Translations under genes and position numbers: made by a program
The notes under the pieces: model-generated
The model's database searches: none
What the model was told of the DNA's origin: nothing
Seen by the model: only the letters and a program-made list of their open reading frames with translations
Assembly: GCA_028554755.1 (NCBI GenBank)
Contig: JAPTOF010000003.1
Coordinates: 26,142,001 to 26,206,000, forward strand
Length of the DNA: 64,000 nt
Source: Cordia subcordata
Taxonomy: Eukaryota; Streptophyta; Magnoliopsida; Boraginales; Cordiaceae
Direction of reading: 5' to 3'
Shown here: positions 34,165 through 44,405 of the stretch, piece after piece
Layout of the letters: every line of letters begins with the position of its first letter
How positions within the stretch are numbered: the stretch's first letter is position 1

Positions 34165-36392
34165 ATGTGGATGCAATTTTAAGGGGGAATTATGGTGCAG
34201 CATCTGGAACCAGCTTCAGTGAAGGGGCTGTTTCTGGTGTAAATGATACGTTTGCAGACCGAAATTATATTGTTGGCATTTTGGGTGCTCAACCTGATTT
34301 CAACCCAGTTTTAGGCTGCACCTGCATCATTTGAGACTGAGTACCATGAGGATTTCGATTTTAGCGATATTATGCTCATTTACATCAGAGATATGCTAAA
34401 GGAAGAAGACATGGACGAAGGGACCTGCATGTTCCAAGATCCTGCAGCTCTTCAAGGGGCAGAAAGATCACTTTACGAAGTCCTTGGAGAAAGTACCTGC
34501 CTTCTCCAGATCAACCAGTGGTGCCCAATATAGAAGAGAATGTTGAGAGCAATGGTGAAAACTATTTTCTGGATCATAATATTTGTGGGTCAAGCGATGC
34601 TGTTATTGATGAATATTTATTCCAAAATTGGGATTTTGCTCCAACTGATCATGAAGCTGCGGAACATGTATCTGTTGGCCTAGCTTCAGAATCAACTTCT
34701 CGGTCATCCTGCAGCTCATCAAGCAGGAGTGGTACTTCCGCTGATGTCACCGTGAATTCACCAGTGAGCACTCTTAGAATTCCTGAGATATATAGTGATA
34801 GCCAATCCATCAAGCAGTTTAGGAAAGGAGTCAAGGAAGCAAGTAAATTTCTCCCTAATTGCAATGATTTGCTTGCTAATATTAGGTATGATGGCTTGTT
34901 AGGTAAGGCGCAGACTGAAGAGCCAAAAGATCCTCCACCTATGGTGGAGAAGCATTGGCATGACTACTACCCTGAAAAATCAACGAGGAAGAGGAATCCA
35001 CATCAGGAAGACGGGAACTTGCAAGTTGGCAAGACCGGCAAGCAGCCAGCAAAGTATTCTGAACCACAGGCAGTGAGAGCAGAAATGTTCAACATGGTGC
35101 TATTGACCAGTGAAGCGGAAAGTGAATCTGCTCTCCTGTAAATCATTGCAGAACATAACTAGTAGACATACACCACAAAATAGTAGTTCAAAGGGATCTA
35201 GTGGTGGAAAGTCTCGCGACAAGAAACGCAGAGGTAAAAGGAATGCAGTAGATTTTGTAACTCTTTTATCACTTTGTGCAAACTCTATCGCTGTTGCCTG
35301 CTGGTGACCTAAGGTCCAGCAATGTGTTTCTGAAACAGATCAGAGAACATTCTTTTCCGACAGGGGATGGAACGCAAATGCTGGCTCATTATTTTTCTAA
35401 TGGTCTTGAGGCACGATTAGCTGGTTCAGGAACTGAAATTTACAAGGCTATCATTTCTCTGCCCACGTCAGGTGCTGTTGCTTTGGAGGCTTACCATTTA
35501 CATGTTTCTATCTGTCCATTTAGGTCTATTACTAATTTCTTCTCAAATAAGACAATCATGAAGGTGGCCGAGAAAGCAGCAAGACTGCATATAGTTGATT
35601 TTGGTATTCTCTACGGTTTCCAATGGCCTTCCCTTATCCAACGTCTGTCATCCAGACCAGGCGGACCTCCAAAACTTCGTATTACTGGTATCGATCTTCC
35701 TCGTCCTGCTTTTCGACCATCAGAAATGGTCGAGGAAACAGCATGGCGTTTAGCTAATTATGCAGAAACTTTTAAAGTTCCATTTGAGTTCAACGCTATA
35801 GCACAAAAGGGGGTTACAATTAAAATGGAGGATCTCAAAATTGAGGAGGGTGAAGTGCTTGTGGTCAACTGTCTCAATTGGTTCAGGTATCTACCTGACG
35901 GGACCATGATGGTGGACAGTCCTAGTCCGAGAGATATGGTTCTCAACCGTCTCAGGAAGATGAGGCTTGATATATTCATACATGGAATTCTAAATGGTGC
36001 TTACGGTACCCCCTTCTTCCTTGCAAGATTACGGGAGGCACTTGTACATGTTTCATCCGTCTTTGATATGCTTGATGCTAATATCCCCAGGGAAATTTAT
36101 GAGAGGTTGGTAATTGAGAAAGAATCTTTTGGGCGCCAGCCAATGAATGTTATTGCATGCGAAGACGTGGAGAGGATTGAGAGACCGGAGACATACAAGC
36201 AGTGGCACGTCCGGAATGTCAGGGCTGGGTTCAAGCAGCTCCCACTTGATGAAGAGATAGTGAAGATGGCGAAAGACCGCGTGAAGTCAGCTTACCACAA
36301 GGATTTTGTAATTGATGAAGATGGCCACTGGCTGTTGCAAGGCTGGAAGGGCGCATTTTGTATAGTCTTTCATCTTGGAAGCCTGCGGATTG
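34165..36392 (+). pseudogene. SCL: LISCL/SCL14-type GRAS pseudogene, copy C
   Basis: Homologous along its whole length to copy B, including the retained 5'-UTR donor and acceptor. The start codon region is deleted: GAAGAT is joined directly to the codons for DAILRGNYGAASGT. Further lesions compared with B are a frameshift near 34310, a one-base loss near 34492 in the GEKYPP region, a changed CTCCTGTAAATCA segment giving TAA at about 35139, a 7-base insertion near 35297 (GCTGTTGCCTGCTGG), and a one-base loss near 36350 that destroys the SAW motif after WLLQGWKG. Between these the reading frame is well kept (35276-36350, LHIVDFGILYGFQWP present), so a partial GRAS protein of about 350 aa could be made but would lack its normal ends. 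Confidence 0.9.
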
Positions 36393-36436
36393 AATTTGTT
36401 AAGAACTGTGACCAAACAATAAGGCAAGACCATTGA

Positions 36437-37073
36437 TTCACTGGTTGGTGCAATATCGAGTGTTATACGAACATGTAACATCTTGCTGGAACCCTAGTTA
36501 CTTGATGCCAACAAAAAATTCTCATTGCTCACTTACAATTTTTTTCGCATAAAGTTTGTAACTTAACACTTACAGTTTCCATATTATTACTTGCAACTTG
36601 GTGTGAAGAAACTATATGCTCATAGCCTATATTTTTTTCTTCAACAGATTGATGGAAGCAGATGGCTTCTGCTTCGGGGATGCTGTAGCTGTCATATTTG
36701 CAGATAGCTTCTGTTTCTAAAGCACAGAGTTTGCTTGATTGCTCTTGAGAGCCCTGTGCCGCAGAAAATGGAAGTAATTTATGTCTGTTCATTGTACGCA
36801 CCGTCTCTTTTCTGTTCATTTTGTTCACACAAGTTCCCTACGTACTGCATGTGCACATTTTCCTGCAAGCTTCATATAGAACAAAGTAGATATTGTTGAA
36901 GCAATTTTAAAAAGTCATGGTTTGTCGCGAGTCTTACCTTTGTACAGGTCAACTGGTACGACACTATAAGCTCAGAATATGACCATTGGTGACTATTTGA
37001 ATAGGTGTATTCACTAAAACTTTTATTTGGTGTGTTTATTGGACCAAACACAAAATACTCTATAAATAGATAA
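36437..37073. other. 3' flank of SCL copy C
   Basis: Matches the 3' flanks of copies A (20620-20995) and B (27343-27880), including GAGAGCCCTGTG and CAAGCTTCATATAGAACAAAG. The same block also survives beside the intact FZR3 (about 44222-44340). Confidence 0.7.
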
Positions 37074-38241
37074 AAGTAAATAACATATTACTTTCCTAAA
37101 TTTAGGCAAAAGTACATATCTGGCCCCTAAACTTGAGAAACTACTTGATCACCCCTTTAACTTTTGAAAAGTAAGTTCAAGCGTTATATTTTGATAACAC
37201 CGTTAAGAACATTAACGGAAATCATAAAATAACCTCCATGTTCTCGTATAAATATATATTTGGCCTCAATTTTCATTTTTCACATTCTCAAATTGATTTG
37301 ACTCCAAAATCCATAACACTGATTGAAATCACAAACACCCCAAATTTACTAATCCCAATCCTTTACCTAATGTAAAATCCAAATAGAAATACCCAAATCG
37401 CTAACTCATTTTTCTCTTTCTTCTTCACCTTTCTTTCTCACCTTTTCTTCTTCCTTTCTTCACTCTCTTCACCCCTTTCTGACCTCCTTCTGATGGCGGA
37501 AAAAAAAAAAGATCATGAATATAAACATACCAACCTAAGCATGCATCAACACTATCCCCTTAACTTGAATCAATGGTTGAATTTGTATAGGAGGCAAATG
37601 AGGTGACCCCATCTTGGGCTGCAAATAAAGTAAAATAATGGTTGTGCAAAGCTGCAATATAGTAAAGAAAGCAAACTAAGAAAAACTACAGAGTGATTGT
37701 TGTAGTACTTCACATCAATGATGTGTTGCTTTGGACCATTGCTTTGGATTTTTGTAATGGATGATCAACTTGTAAGCTATATCGCACAGCATATTGGATT
37801 GAACATAGGCACATGGTGATATTCCAATTCATTTCAAATTTGGATTCTTAAAGATTAAGGATTCAGTTAGATTAATTTTATTTACGTAAGCTTGAGCCTT
37901 TTTTTTTTGGTCAAGTAAACAAGCTTGAGTTTTCATGACAAATTTTCGCTAAAAACCCAAAATAATAATTGAAACATATTATTTGATTCGCAACGGAGAA
38001 AGGAACAAAATAGTAACTTTTGTTCTGCCTGCTGTCACTGAATATACATACGCGTATACATAAATAAAAATCTCGACACACGTGCGTGCATAGCACTCTC
38101 CATCAAGTTTGACGATTTTTTCACAGCAGAGGGTTATGAGCTAACTTTTACACGTAGAAGGGGGTGATCAGGTGGTTTTACAGGTTCAAAGACTAGGTAT
38201 GTGCTTTTGTCTAAATTCAGGGAGTAATATGCTATTTACTT
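37074..38241. mobile_element. Non-autonomous Mutator-like element, 1168 bp
   Basis: Terminal inverted repeats of about 100 bp. The left end AAGTAAATAACATATTACT is matched by inverted right AAGTAAATAGCATATTACT, continuing through AAATTTAGGCAAAAGTACAT versus GAATTTAGACAAAAGCACAT and CTTGATCACCCCT versus CCTGATCACCCCC. Flanks are AATAGATAA (37065-37073) and AATAGACAA (38242-38250), a 9-bp target duplication with one mismatch. No transposase. It separates the SCL C 3' flank from its FZR3 exon relics. Confidence 0.85.
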
Positions 38242-38670
38242 AATAGACAATGTTATAAGCTCCAAAGGTATGAAAAACACATGAAAACATTCATATCCAA
38301 CCCCATATTGCCCATACTCTTCCAGATCAAATTCTGAGTAAATTTTACTGTAAGAAATCTACTTAGAGCCTTTAAATATCTCAGCCACTTTCTGATGAGT
38401 GCTAGGAACTTGAATTGAAAGTGCAAATCAATTCAAGTTGTAGGTTTCATTATATCCTGAAGGATATTTGCATATTCCCCTTAGTAAACTAAGTTGGTGG
38501 GGACAAATAATCCTTAAAAAAAATAGCATTTGCAGCATACCTTAAAGTCATATTTTAAGTTTCCCCACATTTTTTAAGTGTTTTCTCCACATTACACCAA
38601 CTGATATAAGTATGCCTTGCAATGAATATTGTCTTTCTTTAAAAGGATGTATATATGTATATATATAATA

Positions 38671-38715
38671 TCGTGCAATATGAATTATCCCCAAAGGCCA
38701 ACATGCTATGTCCTT
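38671..38715 (-). pseudogene. Relic of FZR3 exon 10 (unit C)
   Basis: The minus strand reads KDIACWPLGIIHIAR, against [14 protein letters not shown] in FZR3. The start of the exon with its splice site is lost. Confidence 0.75.
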
Positions 38716-38817
38716 GAAATAGAACTATTTGTACGAGTGTTAAAGTGTGTGTCTATACTTCAGACCGAAAGTTAAATAGTTAGATTAAAAAAATCAAATT
38801 ATCATGGGTTCACTCAA

Positions 38818-38885
38818 CCGAGTATTCGTAGATGGACAGATATTCCAAAACTGCAATGACTATAACGTACTATTCCAGTTAAAAT
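38818..38885 (-). pseudogene. Relic of FZR3 exon 9 (unit C)
   Basis: Shares the phrase CAAAACTGCAATGACTATAA with the unit B relic and aligns to FZR3 exon 9. Distance to the exon 10 relic is about 100 bp, close to the intact intron. Confidence 0.7.
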
Positions 38886-39890
38886 GTCCGGACAAAAAGG
38901 AAATTTTCGTTTCGGAAAAATAAAATTCCTATAGAATTTAGGTCCAAGTTTAAAATTCACGATCGCATGATGTCCTTTTTTTTTTTTTTTTTTTTTTGTG
39001 AAAGATCATATGATATCTGCCGTAAATGTCTCACTCGTGCTTGATTGCCCATCGAGAAGGCCCTTGAAATTCATCACATATTTGATGTAGGTCTAAGTTA
39101 GTGTACTTGTTATCCCTTTTTAAATTATTTATCCCCTTTTTATTCTTCTCCATAAGAACTTGCAAGGGTCTAGGAATATCTATGAACATCCAATAGCCTA
39201 AAAGTTTGCTATATGCTTAATCTAAAACTACGCCTAACGTCTCTCCAATGGTGCTACCTAAATAATTTAATTTTAAGTTATATCACCTATCTATTCAATT
39301 TCACTCAAATGATCAAAAAAATATTAATAATTCTTTCAAAGAAGTATACAGAGGTTTTATAACCATAAAGCAGTAATTTCCATAAATAATTTGAAATTCA
39401 TCTTAAATTATAAATTTGACAATACATATCTAAGAAATTAAACAAGTAAAAAGGTACATTGAAATCAAATCCCAAAAAGGATCCAAGTTAAAAAAAAGTT
39501 AAGCTTTCATGTTAGGAAATCATTCTTGATAATATGTTTGCAGCAGATCAGGATTCTCTTATGCAAGGGCTTCGAGCACTGCGCTTCTCTAGTGGGCGTG
39601 ATTTTCAGATGAAATTTTGGAGCAGATTGTAAGGCAATGAGCGATGCAGCGCGTCCGTACGATGGCCATGTGAAATGGCTAGTCTGTTTCCAACATAACG
39701 ATGTTGAGATGGCAATTAATGCAAGTGGAAAGCCATTATCAGTCTCGACTTTTTCTTCTGTTGGGACGTCGAAACATTAGTACACTAGTGGTGGTGGAGT
39801 CAATTTGACGTAACAATTCACGTGAAACTGAGGTCCTCTCCAATAGTGGAGTCAGTCACATTATCGATGGGCCAAAACCTTTTGCAGAGA
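38886..39890. repeat. Downstream part of duplication unit C
   Basis: Homologous to 28663-29960. Diverged, no open frame kept in both copies. Confidence 0.6.
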
Positions 39891-40077
39891 ATATCAAAAA
39901 AATTATTGCGAAAAGTTTGGTTGTGATGAGTCTTTTTAATACATTGTAGTAGAATAACTTGGGTATCTATTACTTTGTCTCATCTTTTGTATCTCTTATC
40001 ATTTGGCCTTCACCTCTAAAATAGACTTGTTTATAATTAATGATATCTTTTTTTGACCATATATATATATATATATA

Positions 40078-40632
40078 TCTATATTATATCATATAAAAGA
40101 ATCTTTGCAATATAACAATGACAAGTGTCACATAGATAGCATTTTTAATATCTTTTTGTCACGTGGCGCTCTTACATTACGTTTAATTGTGAAAATCATA
40201 TTTTATTTTAATGAGATTTACATTGATTTCTAACTTATTTTAATATATATTACATTCCAAAATTATGATATGCAATCTGGATTGGTTGCAAATATCTATG
40301 GTAACTCTTCAATTTGGTTGTTATCAAAGCGTGACATATTTTAATTGATATATTTTTTCTTATTTTAATCTTCTTCCCATATTTTTATACTACTTTCTCT
40401 TAGTAATTTTAATGTAAATCATTTTACCAAATGCTTTAATTATACATATTTTGTTTTGTAATTTAACTCAAATATACATAATTTAATTATTTGAATCTAT
40501 ATTTTAGTAATTATTTAGAAATAATAATTATACTTATTTCAACATAATGCCACTTATCTTAATTTTTTGAAAAAATGCTATGCGTATAAAATAATATTTT
40601 GCTTCCCCGTGTATCATACGGGTGATTGGCTA

Positions 40633-40633
<1 letters not shown>
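40078..40633 (+). mobile_element. Non-autonomous Helitron, 556 bp
   Basis: The 5' end TCTATATTATATCATATAAA is typical of plant Helitrons. The 3' end has the hairpin CCCGTGTATCATACGGG (40606-40622), a 7-base gap, then CTAG at 40630-40633. It sits between an A (40077) and a T (40634) with no target duplication, exactly as Helitrons insert. Both flanks are the same (TA)n microsatellite, which the element split. No helicase is encoded. Confidence 0.9.

Positions 40634-40680
<47 letters not shown>
40634..40680. repeat. (TA)n microsatellite
   Basis: About 23 TA units. The shorter run at 40059-40077 is the other half of the same site, on the far side of the Helitron. Confidence 0.95.
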
Positions 40681-40682
<2 letters not shown>

Positions 40683-41317
40683 ATACCAGAATCTCAAGCA
40701 TCAATATGGCTAAGAATTTATTGAAATTCTGGCCACTCACGACCAAAATTGACATCCATTTAGCCTCAAAATTGACATGCAGCAGACTTGTGGACACTTG
40801 GTTTTAAGTTGGAAGGTATTTTTTGTCATGGTACAAGTTACATCATTCGTGTTTGGGGATGAAAGTGGTTTTCTTTAAGATTTTAGTTATATTTCTTTTA
40901 TGTTAGATTAATACCTAAAATCTTGTTCATTCGGTCTATCGAAAATCAGATAAAGGGAAAATTTTGCTAAGCTCAAATTTTATTATCCTGATCTAAGCCA
41001 TAAGATGCCTATGTCTTTACATTTTTAAGTTGGTTTGAATTGAAAATAAATTTTTTAAAATTTTTTTCTAAATTAACAGACTCAGTTATGACTAGTACCG
41101 ATTTTCAAATCCTTCAGATAGGCATGGTCCTGGTCATAGGTTATAAGGTATGATTAGTGATTTTCAAATTTATTGGATATAAACATTTTAGTTTGGTTAC
41201 AGATTACACCAAAAGATTTCATTTTTTTTAACTCATCTTTTGCAATTAATTAACCATATTCCACCCCTACGCGTGTTTTCTATCCTTTTTAATCAATGCA
41301 TGATCTGCTATTAATTG
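40681..41317. other. Intergenic region
   Basis: AT-rich, no feature recognised. Confidence 0.4.
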
Positions 41318-42098
41318 GCAGTAGCAGCTAAGTAGATGCAACTCAGAGTTAGCTTAGGTCGGTTAGCTTCTTGTGTTAGTCAGTCAGTTAGAGCACTGCC
41401 AGCTCAGCATAGTTAGTTCTAAAGAGTTGGTTGGAAGATGCTCGGTGGCACATCCATATGACTTATAAGCAAGTGTCGTTGTACATTGCTATATGCATAT
41501 ACTTTCTCTCTACACTGCCATTTTGCTAAAGAGTGTGAAGGCATGATCTTTGATGGAAAGTACCATTAGTTTGCAAAAAAGAGGCAAATTTGTGATTAAC
41601 AAACTAAGTTCCATTGTCAGTTTTGAGAACTTTGATATTAGTTTACACTGTGTTTGAACCACAGAATTAAAAGCAACAATAGACATCAGATGTAGTCTTA
41701 AAATGATACAACTAGGTGTATCTTATACTATCATCTACAAACAACATAATATTTGCAATTCGTCAATGAGAGCACTGGGGCAATACCCCATATATCACTA
41801 TGTATAAGATCAAAAGGCTTGCTAACAATAGAATCAGAAAGAGGAAATGACATTATGTGTGATTTAGAAACAGAATAAGATTCACATGCTACTTTATTAG
41901 ATGGAGGAGAAGGATGTAACAAAGGACATAAAGACTGTAGAATGCTTAAACAGTTGGACACTTAAACAATTAGATATGTCCAATACTTTTTTCTATGGAT
42001 CACTGTAAGAAGAGATGTTTCTATGTGACAACCTTAGGGATTTGAAGATCAAACCAACCCAGGATATATAAAATGCTGCAATAGTTTTTAATTGCTCA

Positions 42099-42297
42099 TG
42101 GATTTCTTTGCAATAAGGTAATACTTCACTGTTTGTTCAGAAGACAACTGCTTCTTTTACAATTGTAATGCCTTATCTCATATTGATTCTTTGAGAGATT
42201 TTGGATTTCTTTGTAGTAAGGTGATATTTCACTATTTATTCAGAAGACAACAGCTTCTTTTACAATTGTGATGCCCTATCCCACATTGGTTCTTTAT
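42099..42297. repeat. Tandem duplication of about 100 bp
   Basis: Two copies share TTCAGAAGACAAC and GCTTCTTTTACAATTGT, starting at about 42099 and 42202. They lie inside the Copia relic, just left of the TRIM. Confidence 0.75.
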
Positions 42298-42350
42298 AAT
42301 ATTTGTGTGAACTTTATAATGACTTTACTGTTATAATAGCCTAGTTTACC

Positions 42351-42777
42351 TATAATGACTTAAGCGCAATTATTGGTCTGCCACCACATTTGAGCCTAAC
42401 CAACTAGCTCAAAATACTTAAGTCGAAAATGATAGTAGTAGTGAACCCAAACCATTATAAAGTGCACACAAATTTCACAAAGAATCAATGTGGAATGGAG
42501 CGTTACAAACTCTCCCCTTTAAAGACGTGGCGTCCTCGTCGCGGACCAAACATGAACAGAACCACAGCTTCGAACCCCAGACAACGTGGAATCTGCCTAG
42601 AGCCTGTTCTGATATCAACTATAACAACCTAGGCCCAACTATTGGCTTGCCACCATATTTGAGCCTAACCTACTAGCCCAAAATGCTTAAGCCAGTAATA
42701 ATAATAGTAGTGAACCCAAGCCATTATAAAATGCATACAAATCTCACAAAGAATCAATGTGGAATGGCGCGTTACAA
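42351..42777 (-). mobile_element. TRIM (terminal-repeat retrotransposon in miniature)
   Basis: Two direct repeats of 158 bp (42351-42508 and 42620-42777) share TTGAGCCTAACC, GTAGTGAACCCAA and TCAATGTGGAATGG. The 111-bp interior, read on the minus strand, begins TGATATCAGAACAGG, close to the initiator-Met tRNA primer site TGGTATCAGAGC. It ends with the purine tract AAAGGGGAGAGTTT directly before the other repeat. So the element runs in minus orientation. No coding capacity, as expected. Confidence 0.8.
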
Positions 42778-44165
42778 CAATGCTATTAGTGTACATAGCA
42801 TCTCTAATTGGCCTTATGAGGTCTACATTTGGAATAAAGGACCTCAACAATTTGATATATTTCCTTAGCATTGAAGTTGAGCAAACTTCTAAAGGCTTAT
42901 TGTTGCGTCAATTTAAATATGCTAGAAACTTGCTCAATAGAGCACACATGCTCCATTGCAACCCATGTTCTAGTCCAGTGTGCCTTATTCATCCTTTAAA
43001 CCTGCAGACGTAGAAACTTTTTATTATTCACCAACTAAATTCAGAAGTCTAGTAGAAACACTGTAGTATCTTACCTTAAGGCCTAATCTCTACTAACACC
43101 TTATGCAAAGTATATGCATAGCCCTACTCAAGCAAATTATAATTCTCTCAAAAGGCTACTCAAATATGTTCAGGGAACTCTTAATCAATGCTTATCATTC
43201 AAGCCTAGTCTATTGCAGCTGCTGGTTTTCTTGAACTCAGATTGGGCATCAAGATCCACTACTAGGCTTTTGAATCTTGTTAGGCAGTAATCTCATATCA
43301 TGGTGCTCCAAAAGACGACCTATTGTTGCCAAAAGTTCTATAGAATTAGAGTACAGAAGCTTAGCAACAACTGCTGCTGTCCTCAATTGTGGTATCCCAG
43401 CAATTGCTCTAATAGTGAATCCAGTTCATCACAATAGGACAAAACACATTGACTTAAATTATCATTTTGTTAGGGAGTTAGTTGATTCAAAGTCATTGCA
43501 GTTACATCAAATTTCTTCTATAAAACAACTAATTGATTAGCAGTTCCCATATTTGCATTTGACAGGCAAGCTTCCTCTTTAATACTTTATAGCTTTTAGT
43601 TTGAGGGAGGCTAACAGTAGCAGCATAACAGATGCAGCTCAGAGCTTGCTTAGGTCAACTAGCTTCTTGTAAAAAAAATGAATCAGATTCTAAATTGTAA
43701 AGCAAAATAGAGAAAAAGGATGTGGATAAACGGAAGTATGAGAGAAAGAGAGAAAAAGAATATCAATGATATATAATTCCAATATGTAAGGTCTATGAGG
43801 CATCTCATAAAAGGCAGTGTAATAAAGCATGACTACTGATTCATCCATAACATAATTGAATGAATCTTCTTATAAATCAAAAGCCAAGAGCTTCGAGCCA
43901 ATAAAGACTGAGAAAATTGACTCAAGAATAAATTGAATTTCATCATTAGCTCCATTGTAAAATTCAGACCTAACCATTAAATAAGAAGTGATGGGAACGA
44001 TGGAACCTGTGAATGCAAAAGATTTGATTCAAAAATGAATATTAATCAGTTAGTTAGAGCGCTGTCAGATCAGCATAGTTAGAGATGCTTTCTATCATGT
44101 ACATATGACTTGTATTACTACTCAAATTATTAACATTGCAAAAGATGCTTTCTCCTTCCCTGGTG

Positions 44166-44405
44166 TATGTTTGCCATAAATCAAAGAGGTTAAATATAGA
44201 ATAAAATCATTATATGCTGTTTTGTTTTTCTATATTATGTTATTCACACAAGAAATTGTAAGTTTTGAAGAAAGCAAACAGAAAAGACATTTACAATCAA
44301 TCGCTTATGCACAATTTTCTTCCGCAAGCCTTCATGGAATGAATGAGGATAACCATGCCTTGTAATGAAATATTTCCATTTGCATTGATGATCCGAAAAA
44401 GCATA
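44166..44405 (-). other. 3' UTR and flank of FZR3, with SCL-type 3' flank homology
   Basis: 44222-44340 aligns with the 3' flanks of the SCL copies (TATTCACACAA, ACATTTACAAT, TTATGCACA, CAAGC-TTCAT). This indicates that an SCL gene once ended next to the intact FZR3 as well. Confidence 0.55.

Larger units (their letters stand above)
41318..44165. mobile_element. Rearranged Copia retrotransposon relic
   Basis: Two LTR remnants with shared order: AGCTTCTTGT, then GTTAGAGC and CAGCATAGTTAG, then CATATGACTT. The left is at about 41318-41530. The right is at about 43607-44165, split by about 375 bp of other DNA at 43670-44045. A GAGGGAGG polypurine tract precedes the right LTR. On the + strand RT tail and RNase H pieces are readable: IYFLSIEVEQTSKGLLLRQF (about 42860) and ISWCSKRRPIVAKSSIELEY (about 43300). 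The integrase instead lies on the minus strand (41990-41565): PFDLIHSDIWGIAPVLSLTN, and later a decayed match to VLRTDNGTEF. Part of the interior is therefore inverted. Every domain is fragmentary. Confidence 0.75.
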
